Assembly: GCF_023015885.1 (NCBI RefSeq)
Contig: NZ_JALKBE010000002.1
Location: forward strand, 62,001 to 126,000
Reading direction: 5' to 3'
Length of the DNA: 64,000 bases
Source of the DNA: Aliiroseovarius sp. S1123
Lineage (GTDB): Bacteria; Pseudomonadota; Alphaproteobacteria; Rhodobacterales; Rhodobacteraceae
The notes under the pieces were generated by a model that saw only the letters and a list, made by a program, of their open reading frames with translations, ran no database searches and was not told the DNA's origin. Shown one piece after another: positions 9,255 to 18,610 of this stretch; position 1 is the first letter of the stretch, and each line of letters opens with the position of its first letter. The translations under genes were made by a program, and so were the position numbers.

Positions 9255-10271
9255 TTAGCCGTCGAAGTCGACCTGTTGCACCAGTTTCAGCGCCTCGGCA
9301 CGGTTGCCGGCGACTTCCATCAGGTTCACGCCATCTGCAGTGAAATCGCCCCAGCTTGTCACGACAGAATCTGCCTGCGTGCCCGGTGCGATCGGGTATT
9401 CATAGTTCTGCGAGGCATAGATTTCCTGCGCTTTCGGCGAGGATAGGAACTCCATCAGTTTGATGGCGTTCTCTTTGTTCGGCGCATGCTTGGCCAGCGC
9501 CATGCCGGACAGATTCACATGGGTGCCCGAGCCTTCAAAGACCGGAAAGATGACGTTTACGCTGTCGGCCCAGGCTTTCTGCTCTTCATCGGCCAGCATC
9601 TTGCCCATGTAATAGGTGTTGCCGATCGAGATGTCGCATTCACCCGCCCAGATCGCCTTGACCTGCGCACGGTCGTTGCCCTGCGGCTTGCGGGCAAGGT
9701 TGGCTTTCACGCCTTCCAGCCATGCAGTGGTCGCAGCGGTATCATGGTGTGTCAGGTGGGCCGAAACCAGCCCCAGCGTATAGCTGTGGGTGCCCGAACG
9801 GGTGCAGATGCGGCCCTTCCATTTGGGGTCGGCAAGGTCTTCATAGGTGGTGATTTCGCCCTCGGCCACACGGTCTTTCGAGGCATAGACGATGCGCGCG
9901 CGCGAGGTCAGGCCGAACCACTGATCGCCCGGATCACGGTAAGCAGCAGGGATGTTGCCTTCCAGAACGTCCGACTGGACCGGCTGGGTCAGGCCAGCCT
10001 CGACCACGCCAGCAAGGCGCGAGATGTCGACCGTCATGATCAGGTCGGCGGGGCTGCGTTTGCCTTCGGCCTCCAGGCGCTCGACCACGCCTTGTTTCAG
10101 GAACGCCACGTTCACAGTGATGCCAGTATCTTCCTGAAACGCATCCATCAGGGGCTGGATCAGCTCGGGCTGACGGAAGGAATAGACATTCACCTCGTCA
10201 GCGCTTGCGGCGGCGGGGGTAAGGGCTGTGGCGCCAACAAGGGCCATGGCAAGCGTGCGAACAGATTTCAT
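9255..10271 (-). CDS. Fe(3+) ABC transporter, periplasmic iron-binding protein (FbpA/FutA type)
   Basis: 338 residues with a signal peptide (residues 1-24, cut after AAASA, mature start DEVNVYSF). The mature part follows the transferrin-like iron-binding family: EVNVYSFRQPELIQPLMDAF, then NTYYMGK with the tyrosine pair Y220/Y221 that coordinates iron. It captures ferric iron in the periplasm for an FbpBC-type permease; no permease or ATPase gene is next to it here. Its start has an AAGGAG site. A near-perfect TGATTAAAATCA palindrome lies 66 bases upstream, but I cannot assign it to a known iron regulator. Confidence 0.9.
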   Translation of the reverse strand: MKSVRTLAMALVGATALTPAAASADEVNVYSFRQPELIQPLMDAFQEDTGITVNVAFLKQGVVERLEAEGKRSPADLIMTVDISRLAGVVEAGLTQPVQSDVLEGNIPAAYRDPGDQWFGLTSRARIVYASKDRVAEGEITTYEDLADPKWKGRICTRSGTHSYTLGLVSAHLTHHDTAATTAWLEGVKANLARKPQGNDRAQVKAIWAGECDISIGNTYYMGKMLADEEQKAWADSVNVIFPVFEGSGTHVNLSGMALAKHAPNKENAIKLMEFLSSPKAQEIYASQNYEYPIAPGTQADSVVTSWGDFTADGVNLMEVAGNRAEALKLVQQVDFDG

Positions 10272-10367
10272 CGCGCGGATCTCCTTCGGGTTTCGATGGG
10301 GCGCTTAAACCTGAGTCTTTCGCTTGGATCAATACCTGATTAAAATCATCGGGGAAAATGTCGCAGG

Positions 10368-11195
10368 TTACTGTGCGGCCCGTTCTGCAGCTTTCTCGGC
10401 CTCCCAAAATGAATCCATTTCTTCCAGATCGGAGTCTTCAGGGGTTTTGCCCATAGTGGCTAGTCTGCGCTCGATGCCTTTGAAGCGACGTTCGAACTTG
10501 GCGTTGGCGTGACGCAGCGCTTCCTCGGGCTCGACATTCAGATGACGGGCGAGGTTGGCCACGACGAACAGCAGATCCCCGATTTCTTCGCGAAGTTCGT
10601 CTTGTCCCAAAGTGTCTCGCGCCTCGGCGACTTCGCGGGCTTCTTCGGTGATCTTGTCCAGCACCATGCCGATCTCGGGCCAATCGAATCCCACCCTTGC
10701 GGCGCGTTTTTGTAGCTTCACCGCGCGCAGAAGGGCGGGCAGGCCAATGGCGACCCCATCCAAAACACCTTGCTGCGCCTTCGCGGCGCGTTCGGCCGCT
10801 TTGATGGTCTCCCAGTCGCGGGTCTGCTGTTCGGCCGACTTGTCGCGATTTTCGTCCCCGAACACGTGGGGATGCCGCGCGACCATCTTGTCCGACATCG
10901 TGTCGGCCACATCATCAAAGCTGAACAGGCCCTTCTCTTCGGCCATCTGGGCGTGGAAGACCGATTGGAATAGCAGATCGCCCAGCTCGCCCTTAAGCTC
11001 ATCCCACGCTTCGCGTTCGATGGCATCGGCGACTTCGTACGCTTCCTCGATCGTGTAGGGCGCGATGGTGCGGAACTCCTGTTCGATATCCCACGGGCAG
11101 CCCGTTTCGGGATCGCGCAGACGGCGCATGATCTCGCGCAGGCGGTCCATGCCGCCATTTGGGTCGTGCACAAGCTGGTCGGACGATTTGGTCAT
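10368..11195 (-). CDS. mazG: Nucleoside triphosphate pyrophosphohydrolase
   Basis: 275-residue MazG with two repeated pyrophosphohydrolase domains. The first shows TIEEAYEVADAIE followed by ELKGELGDLLFQSVFHA; the second shows EEAREVAEA followed by ELREEIGDLLFVVANLARH. These are the EExxE/ExxD magnesium-binding motifs that hydrolyse nucleoside triphosphates to monophosphates and cleanse the pool of non-canonical nucleotides. Start ATG 11195 follows an AAGGGG site. It lies upstream of the iron-binding protein gene on the same strand, with a 96-base gap that may hold a separate promoter. Confidence 0.95.
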   Translation of the reverse strand: MTKSSDQLVHDPNGGMDRLREIMRRLRDPETGCPWDIEQEFRTIAPYTIEEAYEVADAIEREAWDELKGELGDLLFQSVFHAQMAEEKGLFSFDDVADTMSDKMVARHPHVFGDENRDKSAEQQTRDWETIKAAERAAKAQQGVLDGVAIGLPALLRAVKLQKRAARVGFDWPEIGMVLDKITEEAREVAEARDTLGQDELREEIGDLLFVVANLARHLNVEPEEALRHANAKFERRFKGIERRLATMGKTPEDSDLEEMDSFWEAEKAAERAAQ

Positions 11196-11245
11196 TGCAT
11201 TTGCCCCTTAATCAGGAAACCTTCAGCCCAATTCAGGAGGGCTCC

Positions 11246-12409
11246 ATGGCTGTTATCAATCGTATCGCTGATTTTGACGAAGATATGAAGGGCTGGCGCC
11301 GGCATCTGCACCAGAACCCCGAGTTTGGGTTGGAGTGTCACCAGACAGCGGCCTTTGTCTGCGACCGCCTGCGCGAGTTCGGCGTGGATGAGATCCATCC
11401 GCAGATCGGTGTCTCGGGCGTTGTGGCGATTATCAACGGGCAGGGGAATGGGCCGACCATCGGGCTGCGCGCGGATATGGATGCGCTTCCGATGGACGAA
11501 CTGACGGGGCTGGATCATGCCTCGCAGAATGAGGGGCTTATGCATGCCTGCGGTCATGATGGGCATACGACGATGCTGTTGGGTGCGGCGCGCTATCTGG
11601 CCGAGACACGGAACTTCCGGGGACGGGTCGCGCTGATCTTCCAGCCTGCCGAAGAGAACTTTGGCGGTGCGAAATACATGTGCGACGAGGGCATGATGGA
11701 GCGTTTTGATATCTCCGAGGTCTATGCCCTGCACACCATGCCAGGGGTCGAACTGGGCCGTTTTTTGACCACGCCTGGGCCCATTATGGCCGCGGTCGAT
11801 ACATTGCGCGTGACGGTCACGGGGGTTGGCGGGCACGCTGCCTATCCGCATGAATGTGTGGACCCGATCCCGGCGATGGTCGCAATGGTGCAGGCGCTTC
11901 AGACCATTGTCAGCCGAAACCTACGTCCGCTGGACGAACTGGTCGTTTCGGTGACCGAAATTCACGCGGGATCGGCGGACAATATCGTGCCGGAAAGCGG
12001 GTGGTTCGGGGCCACGATCCGGTCCTTCACGCCCGAGGTGCGCAAGATGGTCGAAACCCGGATTCGCGAGATCCTGGAAGGGCACGCGTCCAGCTTTGGC
12101 GTGACCGTCGATATTGATTACGAACTCGGATACCCTCCGACGATCAACACGGCGGACGAAGTGTCCAAGGCCGTCAGCGCGGCGCGCGAAATTTCGGGCG
12201 AAGAGCGTGTTGCGGACGATCAGGGGCGCGAGATGGGCGCCGAGGATTTTGCCTATATGCTGGAAAAGCGCCCCGGCGCTTATCTGTTCCTGGGGCAAGG
12301 CGAGGGGCCGGGGCTGCACCACCCGAAGTTCGACTTCAATGACGAGGTCGCGGCCTTTGGTTCCAGCTTTTTTGCCCGTCTGATCGAGCGGCTCAATCCC
12401 ATCGTGTGA
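11246..12409 (+). CDS. M20 family amidohydrolase (hippurate hydrolase/aminoacylase type)
   Basis: 387 residues. The metal centre is visible as HACGHDGHTT at residues 100-109 (Cys102, His104), FQPAEENFGGAKYM with the catalytic Glu pair, HTMPG, and HHPKFDFND near the end. Members hydrolyse N-acyl amino acids, hippurate or related amides; the substrate here is unknown. ATG 11246 follows GGAGGG; the longer frame from 11159 overlaps the mazG start and has no ribosome site. An agmatinase-family gene follows 67 bases downstream on the same strand, suggesting nitrogen-compound catabolism (inference). Confidence 0.92.
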   Translation: MAVINRIADFDEDMKGWRRHLHQNPEFGLECHQTAAFVCDRLREFGVDEIHPQIGVSGVVAIINGQGNGPTIGLRADMDALPMDELTGLDHASQNEGLMHACGHDGHTTMLLGAARYLAETRNFRGRVALIFQPAEENFGGAKYMCDEGMMERFDISEVYALHTMPGVELGRFLTTPGPIMAAVDTLRVTVTGVGGHAAYPHECVDPIPAMVAMVQALQTIVSRNLRPLDELVVSVTEIHAGSADNIVPESGWFGATIRSFTPEVRKMVETRIREILEGHASSFGVTVDIDYELGYPPTINTADEVSKAVSAAREISGEERVADDQGREMGAEDFAYMLEKRPGAYLFLGQGEGPGLHHPKFDFNDEVAAFGSSFFARLIERLNPIV

Positions 12410-12476
12410 AATATGATCAAATTACTGGCGTCGTGCTGAAACCTGTGCTAGGGATCCTTCAAACAAGGAGGTCAAA

Positions 12477-13439
12477 ATGGCATTGGAAGACGCCGCCGAA
12501 CAGGTGGATACCGCGATCACGCGCGAAGGATTTAAAGGGCTTTCCTTTGAAAACACCTTTGGGGGTGTGCGGTCGTTCCTGCGTCGAACCTACACCAAGG
12601 ACCTGTCCGACGTAGACATCGCCGTTACAGGGATACCATTTGATCAAGCGGTGACAAACCGCCCCGGAACGCGCCTTGGCCCGCGCGCCATTCGCGATGC
12701 ATCGAGCCTTCAATCGCCTGATCCCGCCTATGGCTGGGGCTTCGATGTTCTGTCTGAATTTGCGGTCGCGGATTACGGTGATCTGGCCTTTGATTATGCC
12801 CGTATCGACCAGTTTCCGGCGGTGCTTGAGGCACATATTACCTCGATCCTTGATCAGGATGCGGCCTGCCTGACGCTGGGGGGGGACCACTACATCACTT
12901 TCCCGATTCTGCGGGCGCATGTGAAGAAACACGGGCCGCTCAGCCTGCTGCAATTCGACGCGCATACGGACACGTGGCCGGATGATGACATGAGCCGCGT
13001 GGACCACGGCACCATGTTCTATAAGGCGGTGAAAGAGGGGCTGATTGACCCCAGTCGCTCGGTTCAGGTTGGGATCCGGACCACCAACGAAGATACGTTG
13101 GGCGTGAACATCATCGACGCGCGCGAGGTGCATGAAACGGGTCCCGCCGCCGTGGTCGAAAAGATCAAGTCCATTCTGGGCGACAACAAGACCTATCTGA
13201 CCTTCGATATCGACGGTCTGGACCCGGCCTTTGCCCCCGGAACTGGGACGCCGGTTTGGGGTGGTTTGACCTCGGGCCAAGCGTCGATCATCCTGCGCGA
13301 TTTGGCTGGAATCAACGTCGTTGGCGGGGATGTGGTCGAGGTGTCGCCTCCGTTCGACACGACAGGCGCCACCGCGATTGCCGGCGCGCATATCGCGATG
13401 GAGATCTTGAACCTCTGGGCGTACACTCGGCGCAGATAG
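12477..13439 (+). CDS. speB: Agmatinase-family ureohydrolase (copy 1)
   Basis: 320-residue binuclear manganese ureohydrolase. Metal ligands are visible: GGDH at 135-138, DAHTD at 161-165, and DIDGLDPAFAPGTGTP with Asp244/Asp246. Members split a guanidino group into urea and an amine, for example agmatine to putrescine, but guanidinobutyrate and related substrates are equally possible. The start has a perfect AAGGAGG site. It is paired with an M20 amidohydrolase. A second, divergent family member lies at 44922-45872, so the two probably have different substrates (inference). Confidence 0.9.
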   Translation: MALEDAAEQVDTAITREGFKGLSFENTFGGVRSFLRRTYTKDLSDVDIAVTGIPFDQAVTNRPGTRLGPRAIRDASSLQSPDPAYGWGFDVLSEFAVADYGDLAFDYARIDQFPAVLEAHITSILDQDAACLTLGGDHYITFPILRAHVKKHGPLSLLQFDAHTDTWPDDDMSRVDHGTMFYKAVKEGLIDPSRSVQVGIRTTNEDTLGVNIIDAREVHETGPAAVVEKIKSILGDNKTYLTFDIDGLDPAFAPGTGTPVWGGLTSGQASIILRDLAGINVVGGDVVEVSPPFDTTGATAIAGAHIAMEILNLWAYTRRR

Positions 13440-13584
13440 GCTTTTCTTCAAAGGGATATCAGGCATTGCCCGGATCGGCCCAACCGGTTTGGGCGTGCTG
13501 TAGTTGACGCAATGTCATACTGATCCGGGGGCTGTTCAGGCGCGTACCAGACCTATATCTGGCCGACACCGCCGAGGAGCCCCC

Positions 13585-14013
13585 ATGAAGCTGATCTTGA
13601 TCCTAATCGCCGCCCCCACAATCCTTGCCGGGGCGCTTGCCATCTATGCGCGCCTGATACCGATTGAGGCAGACCGGTTTACCTCTACTCCCGGTCCCGA
13701 TGCGGCTGGCGTTCACCGGATGTCTGGCGGGGCGAAATATGTGCTGCCTCTGTCAGATCTTCCCAAAGATGCGCTGGCAAAGCTTCTGGATATCGTGCGC
13801 CAGACGCCGCGCACCACCGAGGTCGCCACGGGTCATGGCAACAGCTTTGTCACCCGCTCGCGCGGCTTTGGCTTTCCCGATGTCACACGAATTTGGTTGG
13901 AAGACGGCAACCTGCACATCCACGCGCATCTGGTGATTGGGAAATCAGATCTTGGAGTCAATGGCGACCGGATCGGGCAATGGAACGAAGCGCTGCGGGG
14001 TTCCCTGCGCTGA
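13585..14013 (+). CDS. DUF1499 family protein
   Basis: 142 residues with a hydrophobic N-terminal segment (MKLILILIAAPTILAGALAIY) that may be a signal peptide or a membrane anchor. The rest fits DUF1499: a two-strand motif TRSRGFGFPDVTRIWLEDGNL, then [15 protein letters not shown]. Function unknown, probably envelope-associated. ATG 13585 follows GAGGAG; the longer frame from 13504 has no ribosome site. Its 3' end overlaps, by 69 bases, the end of a gene on the opposite strand. Confidence 0.8.
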   Translation: MKLILILIAAPTILAGALAIYARLIPIEADRFTSTPGPDAAGVHRMSGGAKYVLPLSDLPKDALAKLLDIVRQTPRTTEVATGHGNSFVTRSRGFGFPDVTRIWLEDGNLHIHAHLVIGKSDLGVNGDRIGQWNEALRGSLR

Positions 14014-14241
14014 AACACAGCCTTCACCCGTTTCACGCCACATTGGGACGTTCAGGCTCATCTCGCAGCGGGCCATGAAGGCGCGTCCATTGACGAACAG
14101 GCAAATCGACTGGCCCAACTCGACCCGGCCACCTGTGCTGTCGGTGCAGTAGCAATCAATCACGTTGCCTCCGGGCCCGGTCACATCTGCATGGATCGGG
14201 GTCGCCATCACCGCCAGAAGAAGTGCGAAACGATAGGTCAT
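13945..14241 (-). CDS. Small secreted cysteine-containing protein of unknown function
   Basis: 98 residues with a clear signal peptide ([18 protein letters not shown], mature start DVTGPGG). The mature part has four cysteines (CYC, C, C, C pattern with [21 protein letters not shown]) and the run [15 protein letters not shown], which I recall as conserved in Rhodobacteraceae hypothetical proteins. Likely a small periplasmic protein, perhaps disulphide-bonded. It overlaps the end of the DUF1499 gene on the opposite strand and is divergent from prfA. No function can be given. Confidence 0.7.
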   Translation of the reverse strand: MTYRFALLLAVMATPIHADVTGPGGNVIDCYCTDSTGGRVELGQSICLFVNGRAFMARCEMSLNVPMWRETGEGCVSAQGTPQRFVPLPDPVAIDSKI

Positions 14242-14303
14242 GGGCGCAGTCTAGCATGCCCGCGCCCCTTGACCAAACCCCCGTAATCATAGACACCATC
14301 CCC

Positions 14304-15359
14304 ATGGTTCCTATGGAAAAACTCAACGCGATCACTGAGCGCTTTCAGTACCTTGAAGCCCGCATGGCCGAAGGCGTGTCGGGGGACGAGATTGCTGCGC
14401 TCGGGCGCGAATATGCCGAACTGAAGCCAGTGGTGGATGAAATCGCCAGCTATCAGCGACTTCTGGACGACATCGCCGAGGCCGAGCTGATGATGGACGA
14501 TCCCGACATGCGGGAATTGGCCGAGGAAGAGCTGCCCGCCCTGCGCGAACGCCTGCCCGAGATGGAGCAATCCATGCGTCTGGCGCTCTTGCCCAAGGAC
14601 GCGGCAGATGCGCGCCCCGCGATGATCGAAATCCGCCCCGGTACGGGCGGGGACGAGGCGGCTTTGTTCGCCGGAGACCTTCTGCGGATGTATCAGCGCT
14701 ATGCGGAATCGCGCGGCTGGAGCTTTGATATCGTTGAGCAAAGCCTGTCCGAGCTTGGCGGCATCAAGGAAGTCACCGTCCATGTAAAAGGCGAGGGCGT
14801 CTTTGCGCGGTTGAAGTACGAAAGCGGCGTGCACCGTGTGCAGCGCGTGCCGGAAACGGAAAGCGGCGGGCGGATCCATACATCGGCTGCGACCGTGGCG
14901 GTGCTGCCGGAAGCCGAGGATGTGGACATCCAGATTGAACCCGGTGATTTGCGGATCGACACGATGCGCGCATCGGGGTCTGGCGGTCAGCACGTGAATA
15001 CAACGGATTCGGCGGTGCGCATTACCCACCTGCCGACGGGGATCATGGTGGTCAGTTCCGAGAAGTCGCAGCACCGCAACCGCGAGATCGCAATGCAGGT
15101 TCTGAAGACGCGGCTCTATGATTTGGAACGCCAGCGGGTCGATAGCGAACGCGCGGCGGATCGGAAGTCTCAGGTCGGATCGGGGGATCGCTCGGAACGG
15201 ATCCGCACCTATAACTTCCCGCAAGGCCGCATGACCGATCACCGCATCAACCTGACGCTTTACAAGCTGGATCAGATCATGGGCGGCGATCTGGACGAGA
15301 TCGTGGACGCGTTGACTGCAGAAGCCCAAGCAGCACAGCTTGCGGATCTGGACGCGTGA
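14304..15359 (+). CDS. prfA: Peptide chain release factor 1
   Basis: Reads UAA and UAG stop codons and releases the finished protein. The catalytic GGQ is at residues 227-229 (SGSGGQHVN); the codon-reading tripeptide is PET in RVPETES. 351 residues from ATG 14304 (MVPMEKL), which matches the family start; ATG 14313 is possible, and neither has a clear ribosome site. The longer frame from 14223 is unlikely. It overlaps prmC by four bases (GTGA), so the factor and the enzyme that methylates its GGQ are translationally coupled. Confidence 0.96.
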   Translation: MVPMEKLNAITERFQYLEARMAEGVSGDEIAALGREYAELKPVVDEIASYQRLLDDIAEAELMMDDPDMRELAEEELPALRERLPEMEQSMRLALLPKDAADARPAMIEIRPGTGGDEAALFAGDLLRMYQRYAESRGWSFDIVEQSLSELGGIKEVTVHVKGEGVFARLKYESGVHRVQRVPETESGGRIHTSAATVAVLPEAEDVDIQIEPGDLRIDTMRASGSGGQHVNTTDSAVRITHLPTGIMVVSSEKSQHRNREIAMQVLKTRLYDLERQRVDSERAADRKSQVGSGDRSERIRTYNFPQGRMTDHRINLTLYKLDQIMGGDLDEIVDALTAEAQAAQLADLDA

Positions 15360-16201
15360 CGACGGGGGCGATTTTGCTGGTCGGGGCTGTGGCGCGGTTG
15401 CGCGACGCGGGGATCGACGACCCGGCCCGGGACGCGCGCATCCTTTTGGCCCATGCCTTGGGGGTGGATCGCAGCCGACTAACTTTGATGATGCATGACG
15501 ACGTGGCTTTGGGGCAGGCAGATGCGTTCGAACGGGCCATCGAGGCCCGTGTCGCCCGCCAGCCCGTCGCCCAAATCGTCGGTCAGCGCGCGTTCTACGG
15601 GCGCGATTTCATTGTGACGTCCGACGTGCTGGACCCGCGCCCGGACACTGAACTTTTGGTCGATCTGGCCCTGTCTGCGCCGTTTAAGACGGTCCTGGAT
15701 CTGGGCACGGGGTCAGGCTGTATCCTGTTGTCTTTGCTGGCAGAGCGTCCTGAAGTCAGGGGGCAGGGGGTGGACCTGTCCGCGAAGGCGCTGGCTGTCG
15801 CACGCCGCAACGCCGCGCAGCTGGGTGTGCAGGCTCGTGTCTCGTTTCATGAGGGCAGTTGGTTTGCCCCTGTCGGTGCCGCGAGGTTTGACCTGATCGT
15901 ATCGAATCCCCCCTACATCACCCAAGATGAAATGAGCGCGCTTTCCCCTGAAGTGCGCGAGTGGGAACCCCATATGGCCCTGACCCCCGGTGGTGACGGG
16001 CTGGACGCCTACCGGATCATTGCCCAAGCAGCGCCCGCACATCTTGCCCCGGGTGGTCGCCTGTTGCTTGAGATCGGGCATCTACAGGCCAGCGACGTGA
16101 TGGACTTGTGTCGTGCCGCCGGGTTTTCGACCGTCGCTGTGCATCAGGATTTGGCGGGAAAGGATCGCGTTGTGGCGGCCTCGGGGGTGTCGGGGGAATA
16201 A
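15356..16201 (+). CDS. prmC: Release factor glutamine methyltransferase
   Basis: Methylates the glutamine of the GGQ motif in release factors. 281 residues. The SAM motif is [11 protein letters not shown] and the substrate-glutamine motif is NPPY at residues 184-187, followed by [15 protein letters not shown], a conserved family segment. Start is GTG 15356, overlapping the prfA stop. The N-terminal helical domain includes [11 protein letters not shown]. Order prfA-prmC-DUF4167 is a common alphaproteobacterial arrangement. Confidence 0.95.
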   Translation: MTTGAILLVGAVARLRDAGIDDPARDARILLAHALGVDRSRLTLMMHDDVALGQADAFERAIEARVARQPVAQIVGQRAFYGRDFIVTSDVLDPRPDTELLVDLALSAPFKTVLDLGTGSGCILLSLLAERPEVRGQGVDLSAKALAVARRNAAQLGVQARVSFHEGSWFAPVGAARFDLIVSNPPYITQDEMSALSPEVREWEPHMALTPGGDGLDAYRIIAQAAPAHLAPGGRLLLEIGHLQASDVMDLCRAAGFSTVAVHQDLAGKDRVVAASGVSGE

Positions 16202-16442
16202 CCTTCAGTCTGTGTCCTAAATCCCGATAGTTGACGCAAAATACCGCCAAATCGGGCAAAAATTCCACTTGGGGCTTGTGTTTTTCCGGGCCACATGGTT
16301 AGCAAGAGTATCAGCGCCGCAGTCCACTTGGACCGCCGCTGGGAACAAGCCCTAAAAATCGGATCATCCGGCTGCCACGCAGTCAGTGACCGAGACAACA
16401 GCGCGGCAAATGCCGCACCTGTGCTGAGACCGGATACTTTAT

Positions 16443-17033
16443 ATGAGATCGTCGAAATCACGTTCGCGCAACAAGTCGAACCGCAACCGGAACAATCCGG
16501 GTAACATCATCAACCGCGTGTTTGATAGCTCGGGCCCTGAGGGGAAGGTGCGCGGGACGCCACAGCAGATTATCGACAAATACAACCAGTTGACGCGCGA
16601 CGCGTTCCTGTCGAACGACCGAGTTGCTGGTGAAAACTTCCAACAGCATGCCGAGCACTACACCCGCCTTCTGGGCGAGGCGCAGCGCGAGATTGATGCG
16701 CGTCGTCAGCAGGCTGAACAGCAAAACCGCGAACGCCAGCAGCGTGATAAAGACACCCGCAGCGAGCGTGCCGACACACAGACCAATGCTGGCGCTGATC
16801 AGCCCGTACCAGGTGAGGGCGATCAGCCCGATCTGGCGACAGCTCCGCAGCCTAATATCGCCGAGGACGGTGACACTGGTCTGGTCGAAACGCCGGAAAG
16901 CAAACCGCGACGTCAGTCGACACGCGCCCGTAAACCGCGCAAGCCGGCCCTCAAGGACGAAGCTCAGTCGTCCGAGGCCACACCAGCTGCCGCACCCGAG
17001 GTAACTGATCCTTCAGGCGAAGCTGCCGAGTAA
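16443..17033 (+). CDS. DUF4167 domain protein, RNA-binding-like
   Basis: 196 residues. The N-terminus is strongly basic and asparagine-rich (MRSSKSRSRNKSNRNRNN), then NRVFDSSGPEGKVRGTPQQI and NFQQHAEHYTRLL, the diagnostic core of DUF4167 (residues about 20-85). The remainder is a low-complexity Gln/Arg/Glu and acidic tail ending in a basic patch. Function unknown; the basic N-terminus suggests nucleic-acid contact (inference). No clear ribosome site precedes ATG 16443. A 241-base gap separates it from prmC, and a strong terminator follows. Confidence 0.85.
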   Translation: MRSSKSRSRNKSNRNRNNPGNIINRVFDSSGPEGKVRGTPQQIIDKYNQLTRDAFLSNDRVAGENFQQHAEHYTRLLGEAQREIDARRQQAEQQNRERQQRDKDTRSERADTQTNAGADQPVPGEGDQPDLATAPQPNIAEDGDTGLVETPESKPRRQSTRARKPRKPALKDEAQSSEATPAAAPEVTDPSGEAAE

Positions 17034-17053
17034 CATGCCACATAGCTGGCAAT

Positions 17054-17082
17054 AAAAAACCCCGGCTCGGCCGGGGTTTTTT
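17054..17082. terminator. Bidirectional terminator between DUF4167 gene and gpt
   Basis: AAAAAACCCCGGC, a TCG loop, then GCCGGGGTTTTTT: a perfect 13-base stem between convergent genes. Confidence 0.92.
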
Positions 17083-17099
17083 GTTTGTACCAGAATGGT

Positions 17100-17621
17100 T
17101 TAGTCTGTTCCGCGATAAGGCTCTACATATTGCAGGGCCATGTCCCAGGGGAAGAAAATCCAAGTGTCCTGGCTGACTTCCGTTATGAACGTGTCTACCT
17201 GCGGACGGCCCTTGGGCTTCGCGTAAACCGTCGCAAAATGCGCCTTGGGGTACATCTGGCGGACCAGTTCCAACGTTTTGCCGCTATCGACCAGATCGTC
17301 GATGATCAGCACACCTTCTCCGTCGCCCATCAGCGTGGCATCCGGAGATTTCAGCACCTGGGCCTCACTCTGTTGGTCAGCCTTGCCGCCGCCTGCGTGA
17401 TAGGATTTGACGCTGATCGTATCAACGGTACGAATGTCCAGTTCGCGGCTGACGATCATCGCCGGGGCCATACCGCCACGGGTGATCGCGACAACGGCGC
17501 GCCATGCACCATCGTCCGGGCCTTGTCCGTCAAGACGCCATGCCAGCGCGCGGCTATCGCGGTGGATCTGATCCCAGCTGATGTGGAAGCCTTTTTCGTG
17601 CGGAAGACGATGATCGCTCAT
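17100..17621 (-). CDS. gpt: Xanthine-guanine phosphoribosyltransferase
   Basis: Purine salvage enzyme that joins PRPP to xanthine or guanine. 173 residues. The PRPP-binding loop is [13 protein letters not shown]; the N-terminal [20 protein letters not shown] and the C-terminal [12 protein letters not shown] fit the Gpt subfamily. It lies 12 bases after the fabI stop on the same strand, so the two are probably co-transcribed, a pairing with no obvious metabolic link. A shared terminator separates it from the convergent DUF4167 gene. Confidence 0.9.
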   Translation of the reverse strand: MSDHRLPHEKGFHISWDQIHRDSRALAWRLDGQGPDDGAWRAVVAITRGGMAPAMIVSRELDIRTVDTISVKSYHAGGGKADQQSEAQVLKSPDATLMGDGEGVLIIDDLVDSGKTLELVRQMYPKAHFATVYAKPKGRPQVDTFITEVSQDTWIFFPWDMALQYVEPYRGTD

Positions 17622-17633
17622 GACATGCGTTCC

Positions 17634-18452
17634 TTATTTGCGACCGGTGGTCACGTCGATGTCTGGTGCGTCGACGGCTTTCATGCCGACCACGTGATAG
17701 CCAGCGTCCACGTGATGGGTTTCGCCGGTCACGCCAGACCCCAGATCCGACAGCAGATACAGCGCCGAATTGCCAACATCGTCGATCGACACATTGCGCC
17801 GCAGGGGCGAGTTCAGCTCGTTCCATTTCAGGATATAACGGAAATCCCCAATGCCTGATGCTGCCAGCGTCTTGATCGGTCCTGCGGAAATCGAGTTCAC
17901 GCGGATGCCGTCCTTGCCCAGATCCTCGGCCAGATAGCGCACCGACGCTTCCAGTGCAGCTTTGGCCACGCCCATGACGTTATAGTGCGGCATGACCTGC
18001 TCGGCACCATAATAGGTCAGGGTCAGCATCGAGCCACCGTCGGTCATCAGATCGGCCGCGCGACGCGCAACAGCAGTGAAGCTGTAAACCGAGATGTCCA
18101 TGGTCATACGGAAGTTTTCCGGGCTGGTGTCGACATAACGGCCGCGAAGCTCGTTTTTGTCTGAGAAACCAATGGCGTGAACGATGAAGTCCAGCTTGCC
18201 CCATTTCTTCTCCAGCTCGGCGAACAATGCGTCAATCGACGCCTGATCAGCCACATCGCACTCCAGAACAATGTCCGAACCAAGCTGGTCTGCAAGCGGT
18301 CCAACCCGCTTCTTCAGAGCCTCACCTTGATAGGAAAAGGCAAGCTCGGCGCCGGCGTCGGCACAGGCCTTCGCAATTCCCCATGCAATGGATTTATCAT
18401 TTGCGAGCCCCATGATCAGGCCACGCTTTCCCTTCATCAATTCGGTCGACAT
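17634..18452 (-). CDS. fabI: Enoyl-[acyl-carrier-protein] reductase (NADH)
   Basis: Last reductive step of each fatty-acid elongation cycle. 272 residues of the short-chain dehydrogenase fold. The atypical FabI nucleotide motif GLANDKSIAWGIA is at the N-terminus, and the active-site pair Tyr157 and Lys164 lies in HYNVMGVAK, matching the FabI spacing of six residues. The hydrophobic loop reads GPIKTLAASGIGDF. The triclosan-type target is therefore present. Divergent from pdxH; gpt follows 12 bases downstream. Confidence 0.95.
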   Translation of the reverse strand: MSTELMKGKRGLIMGLANDKSIAWGIAKACADAGAELAFSYQGEALKKRVGPLADQLGSDIVLECDVADQASIDALFAELEKKWGKLDFIVHAIGFSDKNELRGRYVDTSPENFRMTMDISVYSFTAVARRAADLMTDGGSMLTLTYYGAEQVMPHYNVMGVAKAALEASVRYLAEDLGKDGIRVNSISAGPIKTLAASGIGDFRYILKWNELNSPLRRNVSIDDVGNSALYLLSDLGSGVTGETHHVDAGYHVVGMKAVDAPDIDVTTGRK

Positions 18453-18610
18453 AAATATTCCTCGTCCCGCGATACTGCGTTAAGACCGTTTATGCGATTG
18501 ACGGTACGTCTTCAAGTCCGGCATGGCGCTATGTGCTTGTGAAATGGCGGGATTTGGCCAAGGTGTCTTGGGGGTTCATGTGATGATGAGCCGAGTGAGA
18601 AGGAAAGCAA

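Noticed and set aside
16295-16504. 69-codon open frame overlapping the start of the DUF4167 gene
   Set aside because: Out of frame with the recognisable DUF4167 protein; no ribosome site or domain.
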